Part shown: positions 6,965 to 14,901 of the stretch, one piece after another
Layout: each line of letters starts with the position of its first letter
How positions within the stretch are numbered: position 1 is the stretch's first letter
Assembly (NCBI GenBank): GCA_029210545.1
Contig: JARGFV010000033.1
Location: 1,313-22,548, forward strand
Direction of reading: 5' to 3'
From: a bacterium
Lineage (GTDB): Bacteria; BMS3Abin14
Length of the DNA stretch: 21,236 bases
The notes under the pieces: model-generated
The model's input: only the letters and a program-made list of their open reading frames with translations
The model's database searches: none
What the model was told of the DNA's origin: nothing
Program-made: the position numbers and the translations under genes

Positions 6965-9136
6965 CTAACTGCTCCAGCTCACCTTTTCCGAGACACAGAT
7001 GAGAAACAGCAGTTGCAGGCAGCCTGGGAGTCCATCGGTAAACTCAAACTGGGGTGCGATCTCTTCGAGGTTAGGGATGACCGTCCGGGCAACGGAGGAC
7101 AAACCGGCGGCTTCAACGCTGCCCGAAATAACGAGTGCCTGCCACTTGGCGTCGACATAAGGTTCGTGCTCGATGTGCAGGGTCTCATAGCGGCTGAGTT
7201 CCTGCATCGCCCTCGCAAGGCCAAAACTGTTTACCAGCATCACGTGCAGGTCAACCTCGATCACGGTATCCAACGCCAGGTCCTCAACTTCACTCTTCGT
7301 CATCCAGTGAACGATGATGTCGGCGTAGGCTCTCTGGGGGATGATGAAATTCGCGCGATCAGGCTCCCTTTCCTGGAGGGAGTATAATACCTCCTCAGGC
7401 CTGTATCCTCGCTCCCGCACATCCCGCCGGATTTTCCAGTATCTGCGAAGTTTCTCGTCAGGGTCGAGAAAAACTTTCAGGTCATACAGGTTCCGCATGG
7501 TCTCCATGGACAGGGAATGAAGTCCCTGGTAGACGACATACTGATCAGGGTCCAGTGGCCAGGCCTCTGTGAACTGCCCGGTGGAATGGTCGTAACTGCC
7601 CTTGATGATGGTCTTTCCATCATGGACAGCGATGGCATGTTCCTGCTGCAGGTGGAGTTCGTTGGCATGAACATCGAGATGAGTGAAAACTTGCCACATC
7701 TCGTGGCCTCTCGGCCAGCGGTGGTAATCGTCCCCCGCCACTGACGTGACCCGTTCCCTGCCGAGGGCCTGTGATATGAGCTCAACAAAACTATCCTTGC
7801 CCGAAGCGCTGTCGCCTGCCACACCGATCATGAATGGAGTGTTTCTCATGCGGTAAACAGCGTTACTTCTCACACCGAACAAGTACATATTGAGAACGAT
7901 CCCGGCCAGGGACACCTCCATCATTGTGTAAGCAAGGTTAACCGCGATACCCGCCTTGACCGGTCCCAGGGGCCCCTCAAGGAGCATCAGCGGTTCCTTA
8001 ACTGATGCCAGGGCCGGGAAAGTCACACTCCAGGCGTCGAACAGGTCCGAACCGCGGCTCATCCAGAAGAACACCAGGTAGGAGATAGAGTAGGCATGGT
8101 AGGGGGTCTGATAGGTCCTGCCGGATCTGCAGAGGAAAAATACCACGAAGGGCAGTGACCAGAGAAAATAACCGGGACGGGGTGGAATGAGCAGGACAAA
8201 CACCGAGAACAGGACTCCGATGTACAGGATAAACAGGTCCCAGTTCTTGCGTGCGTATGCGGTAAACCGGAACCAGAGAACGATAATGGCGCATGGCGCC
8301 AGGAGCAGGGACAGTTCCTGGGGCCCCACAGGGATGGAAAAGGCGAAAAGACGGGATTGCTCTGCTGTACCGAACACCATGGCACGAAATGCGTAACTTC
8401 CCAGGTAGGGCGCCATGGGGAGGAGGAAGGAGACAAGGGAGACGCCAAGACCCTGTAAAGCCCGGAACAGCCCGACCCGGTGCACAAGGTAGATGAGAAC
8501 GAAGGGCCAGGCAGCCAGAAGGTGGGTCTTCGCACAGGTGGCCAGCCCGAGAAGGACCATGCCGCCGAGGTTGCGGTTCTCCTTTAGAAGAGTGAGGGCC
8601 ACCATGAAGATCGCCGTTGGAATGATGTCCAGCTGCCCATGCCAGTAACAGATGTAGATGACCACCGGTGAGCACCAGTAATACAGGAGGATCCGCTTTA
8701 CCCGGTGAGGGAACCAGTGAACCAGTACCGCAGCTACGACGATGTCTCCAACCAGCAGGGGAAGCCGCATGGTAAGAAGATGCCAGTTGGTCACTACATC
8801 GACACCGCTCTGGAGGAACGGGCTGAGGATGAGCCTCGGGAGACCCAGGACAAGGAGCATTATGGTGGGATAGGGGAAGCTGTTGAGACGACCCATGGCG
8901 AAGAAATACTCCCATGGCGACTCCAGGGGTGCCTCGGCAAACCGGTTAATAAAAGGGACAAACAGGTCGCTCAGGAAGTAGGATGCAGCGGAAAAACCAA
9001 GAAAGAGCTTAAAGGCAAGAAGGACCCAGAAGAATCGGCTCTTGAAAAGAGGGGCCAGCCCGAAGAGGTCCAGCCATCGCCATGATCTAATCGGGCCGTG
9101 ATCGACATCCATGTTCACCTGTCCCCTCTTCGTCAT
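6965..9136 (-). CDS. Fusion of a GT-C-like membrane domain and a phosphoribulokinase-like kinase
   Basis: From the chosen ATG the protein has 723 residues. Residues about 30-425 form some 9-11 membrane spans, with a WHGQLDIIPTAIFMVAL segment and GLATCAKTHLLAAWPF like those in GT-C mannosyl/glucosyltransferases (Alg8/PIG-M type). Residues about 434-723 are a P-loop kinase: Walker A GVAGDSASGKDS (438-449), DDYHRW (469-474), YDHSTG, YQGLHSL (about 535-541), then KVFLDPDEKLRRYWKIRRD and QRAYADIIVHW. This order matches the phosphoribulokinase/uridine kinase family, closest to phosphoribulokinase, except that the usual EGLH reads QGLH. A GTG at 9238 would overlap the upstream gene by 88 bases; ATG at 9136 follows GGAAAGG, and ATG at 9112 follows AGGTG. 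The role is unknown: probably phosphorylation of a sugar precursor at the membrane, or of the GT-C product. Confidence 0.82.
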   Translation of the reverse strand: MTKRGQVNMDVDHGPIRSWRWLDLFGLAPLFKSRFFWVLLAFKLFLGFSAASYFLSDLFVPFINRFAEAPLESPWEYFFAMGRLNSFPYPTIMLLVLGLPRLILSPFLQSGVDVVTNWHLLTMRLPLLVGDIVVAAVLVHWFPHRVKRILLYYWCSPVVIYICYWHGQLDIIPTAIFMVALTLLKENRNLGGMVLLGLATCAKTHLLAAWPFVLIYLVHRVGLFRALQGLGVSLVSFLLPMAPYLGSYAFRAMVFGTAEQSRLFAFSIPVGPQELSLLLAPCAIIVLWFRFTAYARKNWDLFILYIGVLFSVFVLLIPPRPGYFLWSLPFVVFFLCRSGRTYQTPYHAYSISYLVFFWMSRGSDLFDAWSVTFPALASVKEPLMLLEGPLGPVKAGIAVNLAYTMMEVSLAGIVLNMYLFGVRSNAVYRMRNTPFMIGVAGDSASGKDSFVELISQALGRERVTSVAGDDYHRWPRGHEMWQVFTHLDVHANELHLQQEHAIAVHDGKTIIKGSYDHSTGQFTEAWPLDPDQYVVYQGLHSLSMETMRNLYDLKVFLDPDEKLRRYWKIRRDVRERGYRPEEVLYSLQEREPDRANFIIPQRAYADIIVHWMTKSEVEDLALDTVIEVDLHVMLVNSFGLARAMQELSRYETLHIEHEPYVDAKWQALVISGSVEAAGLSSVARTVIPNLEEIAPQFEFTDGLPGCLQLLFLICVSEKVSWSS

Positions 9137-9150
9137 GGGACCTTTCCGGG

Positions 9151-9882
9151 TTATGCCCGGCTGCTGAATCTGAGCCGGAAGATATAACGTATGGTGGCCA
9201 TTATTGTCCTGAATCTGGACCGGAAAGTTGCCGCCCACCTGGATTCACCGTGAATCCGCTCCCCGAAATGGACGGGGATGGTCCGGATACCATAACCCTG
9301 CCTTCTGGCAATGTACAATACGTAAAGGTCAAACTGGAAACCGTCCGGCGGGTCGCTCAGGAAAGTCAGCAGATCACGTTTGAAGACCTTGGGCTGGGCA
9401 TTGATATCGGAAAGAGATGCTGCAAGCACCGTGGATGCGATCACGGACATTCCCACGGTGATCAGTTTCGCCGCGATGCCGCGCGGATTCGTCCGCAGTC
9501 CTTTTACAACGATCCGGTCCGGATCGGGAGCACGCATTGATTCGTGATAGGCCCTGAAAGGATCGGCCGGACTGCACTGCATGTCGGCATGGGACCAGGA
9601 AAGGTACTCCCCTCTGGCTGCAGACAGCCCGGCAGCGATACCGTGCCCGTATCCTCGGTTGCGTTTGACACGCACGACCCTGGCAAAGGAATACTCGGGC
9701 CGTGAAAGTTCCCTTTCCAGAACAGTGGCCGTTTCGTCTGTACTTCCGTTATCGACAAGGACAAGCTCGGCGGGAAGGTCCTCCCAGACCTCCCGGTAGG
9801 AAGCCAGCAGATCGGGAAGTGAATCGGCCTCATTGTAACAAGGCAACACGATGGACAACCTGGGCGCACCCTCAGAGATCAA
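9151..9882 (-). CDS. Family 2 glycosyltransferase, polyprenyl-phosphate-sugar synthase type
   Basis: This 243-residue GT2 has the opening RLSIVLPCYNEADSLPDLL, the nucleotide-binding LVLVDNGSTDET, a GYGHGIAAGLSAARGEYL segment and HADMQ in the DXD position (DPM1-type enzymes have DADLQ). PKVFKRDLL and the C-terminal HFGERIHGESRW (usually R-x-x-G-xSK/R) also fit the DPM1/polyprenyl-phosphate sugar synthase group. Such enzymes load a sugar on undecaprenyl phosphate to feed GT-C transferases. That suits its position directly before the GT-C-like fusion protein, 14 bases away. The start is TTG, overlapping the upstream gene by 11 bases, behind a GAGGGGGGCGG stretch. The sugar is unknown. Confidence 0.85.
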   Translation of the reverse strand: MISEGAPRLSIVLPCYNEADSLPDLLASYREVWEDLPAELVLVDNGSTDETATVLERELSRPEYSFARVVRVKRNRGYGHGIAAGLSAARGEYLSWSHADMQCSPADPFRAYHESMRAPDPDRIVVKGLRTNPRGIAAKLITVGMSVIASTVLAASLSDINAQPKVFKRDLLTFLSDPPDGFQFDLYVLYIARRQGYGIRTIPVHFGERIHGESRWAATFRSRFRTIMATIRYIFRLRFSSRA

Positions 9883-11464
9883 CTGGACCGCCCCCCTCGC
9901 TTACCGTGTACGGATGGTGGGAAGCTATTGAAAAGTAGCGTTCCCAGTATTCAAAAGTCCGGACATCGTCGGGGGTGCCGAAACAGATGTAGTGGATCAC
10001 ATCGAAGACACATGCCCTCCGCCCGGCGCCAACCAGGAAATCGATGGCCAGATCCACATAAAACTCTCCGTTGATGCGGGCATCCGCGGCGATCATGGCA
10101 TCGGCAGCCTCCAGAAAATAACGGGCCTTGCGGAACCAGAACGCACCTGTCACCCCGGGGTCGCCGGAAACATCCTCTCCCAGCGGCTTTTTACACGACA
10201 CCCCCGTCACTGAACCGTCAATATCCGTCTGAACCCAGCCGTACTGCTCCGGGTTCCGGTTAGCGTGGGGATGGTCCCGGAAGGTCCAGACGAGACAGTC
10301 GATCCCCGGTTCGTTGAGCGCTTCAGACAGCGCACCTTCGTGGTAGACGAAGCCGGCATCACACGGACCGATAAAAAGTGGGGTTTCCATACCCAGTTGA
10401 TCCCTGGCCAGGAGACAGGTGCTCGCCTGCCCTTCCGTGGGCTGTTCAACGACCATGACCTGGACCTTCCTGCCGCCTCTTTCAAGGGCTGGGACCAACC
10501 GGGGATCCTCGAGGTGGCTGGAAAGACACAGGGTGATCCAACGGCTGCAGGGAGGGAACGATCCCATGGAGCGATCCACCATGGGACGTCCTGATACCGG
10601 GATGAGCGGTTTGGGGTCCTCATACTGTTCCCGGACAAACCGCAGACCCTCCCCTGCCATGGGGACAAGCCCCTCCCCAACGCCCTGCCGCGCGGCAGGA
10701 ACCCAGCTGGCCCAATGTGTGAAGTAATCGGACCATTCCTTGTATTCCTCGAGGTCCTCCGGTGTCCCCCACTGGAGAAAGTGTTCCAGTTCGTAGACAA
10801 GGACATCAAGACCGTCCTCAAGGAGGAGGTTGTACGGCAGGCTGGCGTAGTACTCACCTCCCGTGGTGAGCCCCTCTTTATAAGCTCTCTCAAAGTAGTG
10901 TATAAGCATCTGCCCGGTGCGAAAATAGTAGGTTCCGGCCGAGGCAAACTCGTTCATACGATCGTCGGTAAAGGATCCCTTCTCGCGGATCTCCAGGAGC
11001 CGGCCGTTTTTCTCCCGCATGTAAGCGTACAGGTTCGGACCGAGGCTGTGAGGGTGAAAACCACGATACGCTGTAATGCAGCCGTCACAACCTGTCTTCG
11101 ACGTGGTCCTTTTAAAATGGGAGTAATCCCAGGTAACGGAAAAATCGCAGTAGTTAACCACGACCGGGGTATCGTTGCGGACAAACTCCCGGGCCTCGAG
11201 AACTGTGTGTACCGGACCAAGTTTGTGCGGTTCCACCACGGCAATGATGCCCTGGGGCACCAGGTCACTGAGAACCGAGCGCAAGGGGGTTTCCTCCAGA
11301 TGGTCCCTGGCGCAGATGAACAGGAAGTCGGTTTCTCCCGGGTACATGGCCACGACATGTTCGATGATCGGCATGCCGTCTACCTCTATGAGAGGTTTAA
11401 TCTCCCTGAACCCTGCCCTCACAAAGCGGGATCCCCTGCCTGACATGGGAACAACCACCTGCAC
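9872..11464 (-). CDS. Double nucleotidyltransferase (two sugar-1-phosphate nucleotidyltransferase-like domains)
   Basis: This 530-residue protein contains two copies of a nucleotidyltransferase fold. Domain 1 (about 1-248) has VVPMSGRGSRF, KPLIEVDG, NYCDF with the likely metal-binding Asp107, and WGTPEDLEEYKEW. Domain 2 (about 264-512) repeats these as LVPMAGEGLRF, KPLIPVSG, GPCDAG with Asp369, and FGTPDDVRTFEYW. Single-domain relatives join NTP and a sugar or polyol phosphate to give an NDP-activated precursor and pyrophosphate. The glycine-rich loops deviate from GxGTR in both copies, so base and substrate specificity are open. The GTG start shares one base with the aldolase stop (TAGTG) and has AAGGAG eight bases upstream. 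It may perform two successive activations, or one domain may be regulatory. Confidence 0.85.
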   Translation of the reverse strand: MQVVVPMSGRGSRFVRAGFREIKPLIEVDGMPIIEHVVAMYPGETDFLFICARDHLEETPLRSVLSDLVPQGIIAVVEPHKLGPVHTVLEAREFVRNDTPVVVNYCDFSVTWDYSHFKRTTSKTGCDGCITAYRGFHPHSLGPNLYAYMREKNGRLLEIREKGSFTDDRMNEFASAGTYYFRTGQMLIHYFERAYKEGLTTGGEYYASLPYNLLLEDGLDVLVYELEHFLQWGTPEDLEEYKEWSDYFTHWASWVPAARQGVGEGLVPMAGEGLRFVREQYEDPKPLIPVSGRPMVDRSMGSFPPCSRWITLCLSSHLEDPRLVPALERGGRKVQVMVVEQPTEGQASTCLLARDQLGMETPLFIGPCDAGFVYHEGALSEALNEPGIDCLVWTFRDHPHANRNPEQYGWVQTDIDGSVTGVSCKKPLGEDVSGDPGVTGAFWFRKARYFLEAADAMIAADARINGEFYVDLAIDFLVGAGRRACVFDVIHYICFGTPDDVRTFEYWERYFSIASHHPYTVSEGGGPVDL

Positions 11465-12597
11465 TATGACTCTCCTTCCCGAAATTGATCCCGGTCCACG
11501 ACCCCGCGCCTGTACCTTTCAGACTCCATGCATTCGATAAATCGGATCTCCTCCTCCGGAAGAAAAACCGGGTGTCCCTGCAGCCGTGCAATGAGAAAGC
11601 GAACCAGAACGTGAGCGAGCAAGGTCTCCTCCATGGCATCGACAGCATCGGGTGAAGCGGCCCCAAAAACCGTCCCTCCTCCCTTCACAGCCACGGCCAA
11701 CCTGTCCGGGGGGAGATCGGGCATCTCATCAACACACCTTTGGGCCGGGTCGGAGATTTCCGTTTCAATGAGCCGGTGCACACCGTAGACCACGTCGTCA
11801 GGAACTAGAGCTCCTGCATCGCCCGATGACGCCGGATCGCTTCCGTACCTGTTCACAAACACCCTTTTTGAAGCCCTCACTTCAAGGGCAGAACCGGGGA
11901 ACCGTTTGGACAGGGCCGATTTGAGATCACCGCCCCACCGTTTCAAGTGCTCAGGCGGGTCCTCCACACCCAGGCCATCGGGGGGAATGGGCCCGACCAG
12001 GGACTCCGCATGGGCAAGGACACATTCCATGATCGTCCTCACCCGCCGCACATCCCCGCCGTGGACCACCAGCCCGTGGTTCTGGAAAACCAGGATTCCC
12101 TCATTCTCATCAGTACACCAGCTGGCAACCCTGGCACCCAGCTCGACTCCCGGGGGCGCATAGGGAACCCATATTCCTTTGGAAAGGACATCCCGGCCGC
12201 CTTCCAGGCATGCCAGGGAGTTGATTAAAACAGGATGCGTGTGGAGCACCACATCTCCGAGAACCGCATGGAAAAGGGTCTCCAGGGAGGGTCTGAGACC
12301 AGTATCGTCCCTCACTGCCGCGAGCACCATTTTTGAGGACCTTTCCTGGGCAACCTGACGGTCCTCATCTTCCAGCGAGGGCAGGTCGAGAACACCCCGT
12401 ACAGCTGGCAGATACACCTTGACGATACCGGTGGATGGGGTCACATCTGCCAGCCTGGTTCCGGAAGCCTTGACCCACATCCACTGGCCGTCGCCGGATT
12501 TTATGGAAGCGTTTCCACCGCCGCCCTGGACCTGGAGGAGATCCATGCCATAAAGACGACAGACACTCACGAGGTCGTGGATCGCCCGATCAGACAC
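11464..12597 (-). CDS. Class II aldolase/adducin-family protein with C-terminal extension
   Basis: The 377-residue protein starts with a class II aldolase domain (about 1-215). It has QGGGGNASIK (24-33), which forms the phosphate-binding loop, Glu106 in PSLETLFH as the likely catalytic acid/base, and the zinc ligands His119 and His121 (HTHP) and His174 (NHG). Family members split or form sugar phosphates (fuculose-1-P, rhamnulose-1-P) or epimerise ribulose-5-P. All key residues are kept, so activity is likely. The extra 160 residues are not part of a minimal aldolase and I cannot assign them. The start is GTG with GGAGG seven bases before it, overlapping the HAD stop by eight bases. Its neighbours suggest that it supplies or remodels a sugar phosphate for activation by the double nucleotidyltransferase. 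Confidence 0.85.
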   Translation of the reverse strand: MSDRAIHDLVSVCRLYGMDLLQVQGGGGNASIKSGDGQWMWVKASGTRLADVTPSTGIVKVYLPAVRGVLDLPSLEDEDRQVAQERSSKMVLAAVRDDTGLRPSLETLFHAVLGDVVLHTHPVLINSLACLEGGRDVLSKGIWVPYAPPGVELGARVASWCTDENEGILVFQNHGLVVHGGDVRRVRTIMECVLAHAESLVGPIPPDGLGVEDPPEHLKRWGGDLKSALSKRFPGSALEVRASKRVFVNRYGSDPASSGDAGALVPDDVVYGVHRLIETEISDPAQRCVDEMPDLPPDRLAVAVKGGGTVFGAASPDAVDAMEETLLAHVLVRFLIARLQGHPVFLPEEEIRFIECMESERYRRGVVDRDQFREGES

Positions 12598-13303
12598 CTA
12601 GCAGCCTCCCCAGCTCGGCCCAGCTGTTTACGACAGCGTCAGGATCGGAGTGACCGCCCTTTCCGCAGCCCTCGCCGTAACGATCGAACCAGACGGTGAA
12701 GACTCCTGTCTTTTTTCCGGAACCGACATCATCGGTGAGACTGTCTCCCACGATCCAGGTATCTACCGGGCCCATACCAAGTCTTTCCATGGCCAGGAGA
12801 AGAACTGCAGGGTCAGGCTTGTCTGCACCGGCCTCCTCAGAGGTGACAAGGAGATCGACAGCCCCGGACAACCCCAGGTGTTCAAGCTTCAGTAATTGAC
12901 GCTCCGTTGTAAAATTGGATACCCATGCCGATCTTATCCCGGCACTCCTGACCCTGCACAGGACATCTTCGCATCCGCTGTCGGGTTTCATCTGATCGAA
13001 GTAGCCGCTCCAGTATATTTCCTCCAGTTCCCTGGAACAGCCGGTGTCGGTGCGACCAAGCACCGCTTCGAACATGGCCTTGAAATAGAGAAGCCGGCTG
13101 TGAGAAGCAGCCGCACCCCTGATCTGTTCCTTGACCCGTTGACGAGCCCGATCGTATCCATCCAGAAAGGCGGCCTTATCGGCCCAACTCCCTACCATAT
13201 CGACAGAGGCTGACCAGGCCGCGTTGAGTCCCGCCTGGTGACACGGGCTGTAGGCATAAACGGTATTATCGAGATCGAAAAGCACGGATCGGGGCTGAGT
13301 CAT
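12590..13303 (-). CDS. HAD-superfamily hydrolase (probable sugar-phosphate phosphatase)
   Basis: All four HAD motifs are present in this 237-residue protein: LFDLDNTVY with nucleophile Asp10 and acid/base Asp12, WVSNF (motif II Ser129), Lys162 in ADKPDP, and VGDSLTDDVGSG (motif IV, Asp187/Asp192). The alpha-helical cap between motifs I and II places it in HAD-IA. Such enzymes remove phosphate from small metabolites, commonly phosphorylated sugars or glycerol-type compounds. Start and upstream stop share one base (TGATG), so it is translationally coupled to the membrane protein before it. Next to the aldolase and nucleotidyltransferase it probably performs a dephosphorylation step in precursor synthesis. 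The exact substrate is not visible. Confidence 0.88.
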   Translation of the reverse strand: MTQPRSVLFDLDNTVYAYSPCHQAGLNAAWSASVDMVGSWADKAAFLDGYDRARQRVKEQIRGAAASHSRLLYFKAMFEAVLGRTDTGCSRELEEIYWSGYFDQMKPDSGCEDVLCRVRSAGIRSAWVSNFTTERQLLKLEHLGLSGAVDLLVTSEEAGADKPDPAVLLLAMERLGMGPVDTWIVGDSLTDDVGSGKKTGVFTVWFDRYGEGCGKGGHSDPDAVVNSWAELGRLLGV

Positions 13304-14295
13304 CAGTTGTTTTCCTTATTCAACCGGATAGACATGAACTCGCGATCCACCGCGATCCACCACAGGAGAAGAAACCCGAAACCGAGGATACTGACGAACC
13401 ACAGTGTGCATGCCCGAACCAGGATGACCGGGATAACAGCCGTGGCCGCCGGAACACCAACTGCTGCAAGAAGCAGAAGCATGGCCGCTTCCATGCTTCC
13501 GATACCGCCTGGCATCATGGACAAGGCACCGATAATCGTCGAAAAGCCGTAAATAAAAAAAATCGTAACAACCGGGACCCCTATACCTACTCCCTCCAGT
13601 ATCAAGGCAAAAGCCACAGCCTCACAGGCCCAGGCAACAAGAGCGAGGGCCAGTCCGGTCACAAAGGGAACAAACCGGAAAAGGCTCACAGCCGATGAGA
13701 GGAACCGTTCTACCCTCTCTACCATGGCTTTTGCGGGAGCGACCCTTGACGCCATGGCGGCGACCATTCTGCGGGCAGGGGAGTATACGATGAGAAAGGT
13801 GAGCAGGGCGATGACCGCTCCGCTGACGAGCAGGTAGACTGAAGCGTCCACGAAAACAGTCATCCCGCCCAGGGCCAGTAAAAACACGGCTATCAGGTCC
13901 CCGAGCCGTTCGGCAAAGAGTATGGCGAAGGTCTCGGTGATGGACGTGCCGTACCGGGATCGGAGAAGGCCTGCCTTGACGATCTCTCCCATTTTGCCCG
14001 GGGTGGCTGTAAAAGCAAAGCTTGCGAGAAATACCAGGAAATTGTGGCCGACAGGTACCGTCCAGTTCAAGGTGCGTGTAAAAAAGTGCCAACGGTACGC
14101 TCTGATGAACCAACCGGTCAGGACCAGCCCCAGAACGAGGGGCAAGGTGGAGCCCGAGCGAACCATGGACAGGGAACTGCGCAGTGCCCCGGACCCGGAC
14201 CAGACAGTCAGCCCGATGTAGAGTACCATGGCCGCCGTCATGATCAGGATAACCCGCCTTATCCAGGTGCGTATTGTCTCTGCCGTTCCGCGCAA
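13303..14295 (-). CDS. Lysylphosphatidylglycerol synthase-type (UPF0104/AglD-like) integral membrane protein
   Basis: The 330-residue protein has seven or eight hydrophobic spans and the family marks FAFTATPGKMGEIVKAGLL, FAERLGDLIAV and the C-terminal SMMPGGIGSMEAAM. These belong to the LPG_synthase_TM family, which includes flippase domains of MprF and dolichol-phosphate/AglD-like proteins of glycan loci. In glycan loci such proteins are thought to help translocate or handle lipid-linked sugars; the mechanism is not established. No ATG is available at the 5' end. The first usable codon is a TTG two bases after an AGGTGA stretch, so the start is uncertain, and Met19 (IMTAAM) is an alternative. 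Confidence 0.82.
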   Translation of the reverse strand: MRGTAETIRTWIRRVILIMTAAMVLYIGLTVWSGSGALRSSLSMVRSGSTLPLVLGLVLTGWFIRAYRWHFFTRTLNWTVPVGHNFLVFLASFAFTATPGKMGEIVKAGLLRSRYGTSITETFAILFAERLGDLIAVFLLALGGMTVFVDASVYLLVSGAVIALLTFLIVYSPARRMVAAMASRVAPAKAMVERVERFLSSAVSLFRFVPFVTGLALALVAWACEAVAFALILEGVGIGVPVVTIFFIYGFSTIIGALSMMPGGIGSMEAAMLLLLAAVGVPAATAVIPVILVRACTLWFVSILGFGFLLLWWIAVDREFMSIRLNKENN

Positions 14296-14296
14296 A

Positions 14297-14875
14297 TCAC
14301 CTCATCCAGTCATCACAAAAATCGCTGCACACCGCATCGATGGGCATCCCTGATAGAAGCCGGCGGTATTCCCGGATACTCTCCCGGGGATGGCCCTGGA
14401 GTTCCGGGGACACCAGGCAGATCTGAAAATGCTTCCTCAACTGCTCGTACGTACCCCTGTCGAGGGGGAGTTGGGTGAAACAGTCCACCCAGACCCATCT
14501 GGCCTGGCCTGCAAAAGCCAGGGCAAATTCGACAGGCTCGAACTCGGAAAAACGTACGGCGATATTATGGTTCCCTTCCCTGGCCAGGCGCACGAGAGTC
14601 GGGTTGGCCAGGTCGAGGAAAAAATAATCGGACACCTGGTACCGCTGGGCAAGTTCTTCTATACGCCCTTCTATCCCGTCGCACTTGGTGTTGAAAATGG
14701 CCAGGGCGTGATCGTATGCATTCAGGAACTTTTCCAGCGTCTCCCCTCCGAGAAAGGGGTCGTGAACGAGTCTTAGTTCACCGTCGTAATCCCTGATATC
14801 GATCTCGATTCCCCGATCCCGGGGTACCTCTAACAGTTGCTTCACCGTGTTCACCCTGTGTTCAACAAGAAGCAT
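14297..14875 (-). CDS. Glycerophosphodiester phosphodiesterase-like (PLC TIM-barrel) protein
   Basis: This 192-residue protein opens EHRVNTVKQL and continues GIEIDIRDYDGELRLVHDP. His6, Glu24/Asp26 and His38-Asp39 sit as in the GDPD/PI-PLC barrel (HRG..NT, ExD, HD). It is shorter than ordinary GDPDs (about 240-260). It also contains FFLDLANP, an aromatic RWVWVDCF segment and SPELQG, which I associate with a distinct subgroup from polysaccharide loci rather than with lipid catabolism. The function there is not known to me; phosphodiester cleavage or lyase chemistry on a precursor is possible. It starts at ATG behind a weak ribosome-binding site and runs to two bases before the next start. Confidence 0.72.
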   Translation of the reverse strand: MLLVEHRVNTVKQLLEVPRDRGIEIDIRDYDGELRLVHDPFLGGETLEKFLNAYDHALAIFNTKCDGIEGRIEELAQRYQVSDYFFLDLANPTLVRLAREGNHNIAVRFSEFEPVEFALAFAGQARWVWVDCFTQLPLDRGTYEQLRKHFQICLVSPELQGHPRESIREYRRLLSGMPIDAVCSDFCDDWMR

Positions 14876-14901
14876 TGCCCGTTGTTCCTTTTCGAAAATG
14901 T

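Noticed and set aside
9137-9238. Longer start (GTG 9238) of the fusion protein
   Set aside because: It would overlap the preceding glycosyltransferase by 88 bases with no membrane or domain signal in the added 34 residues.
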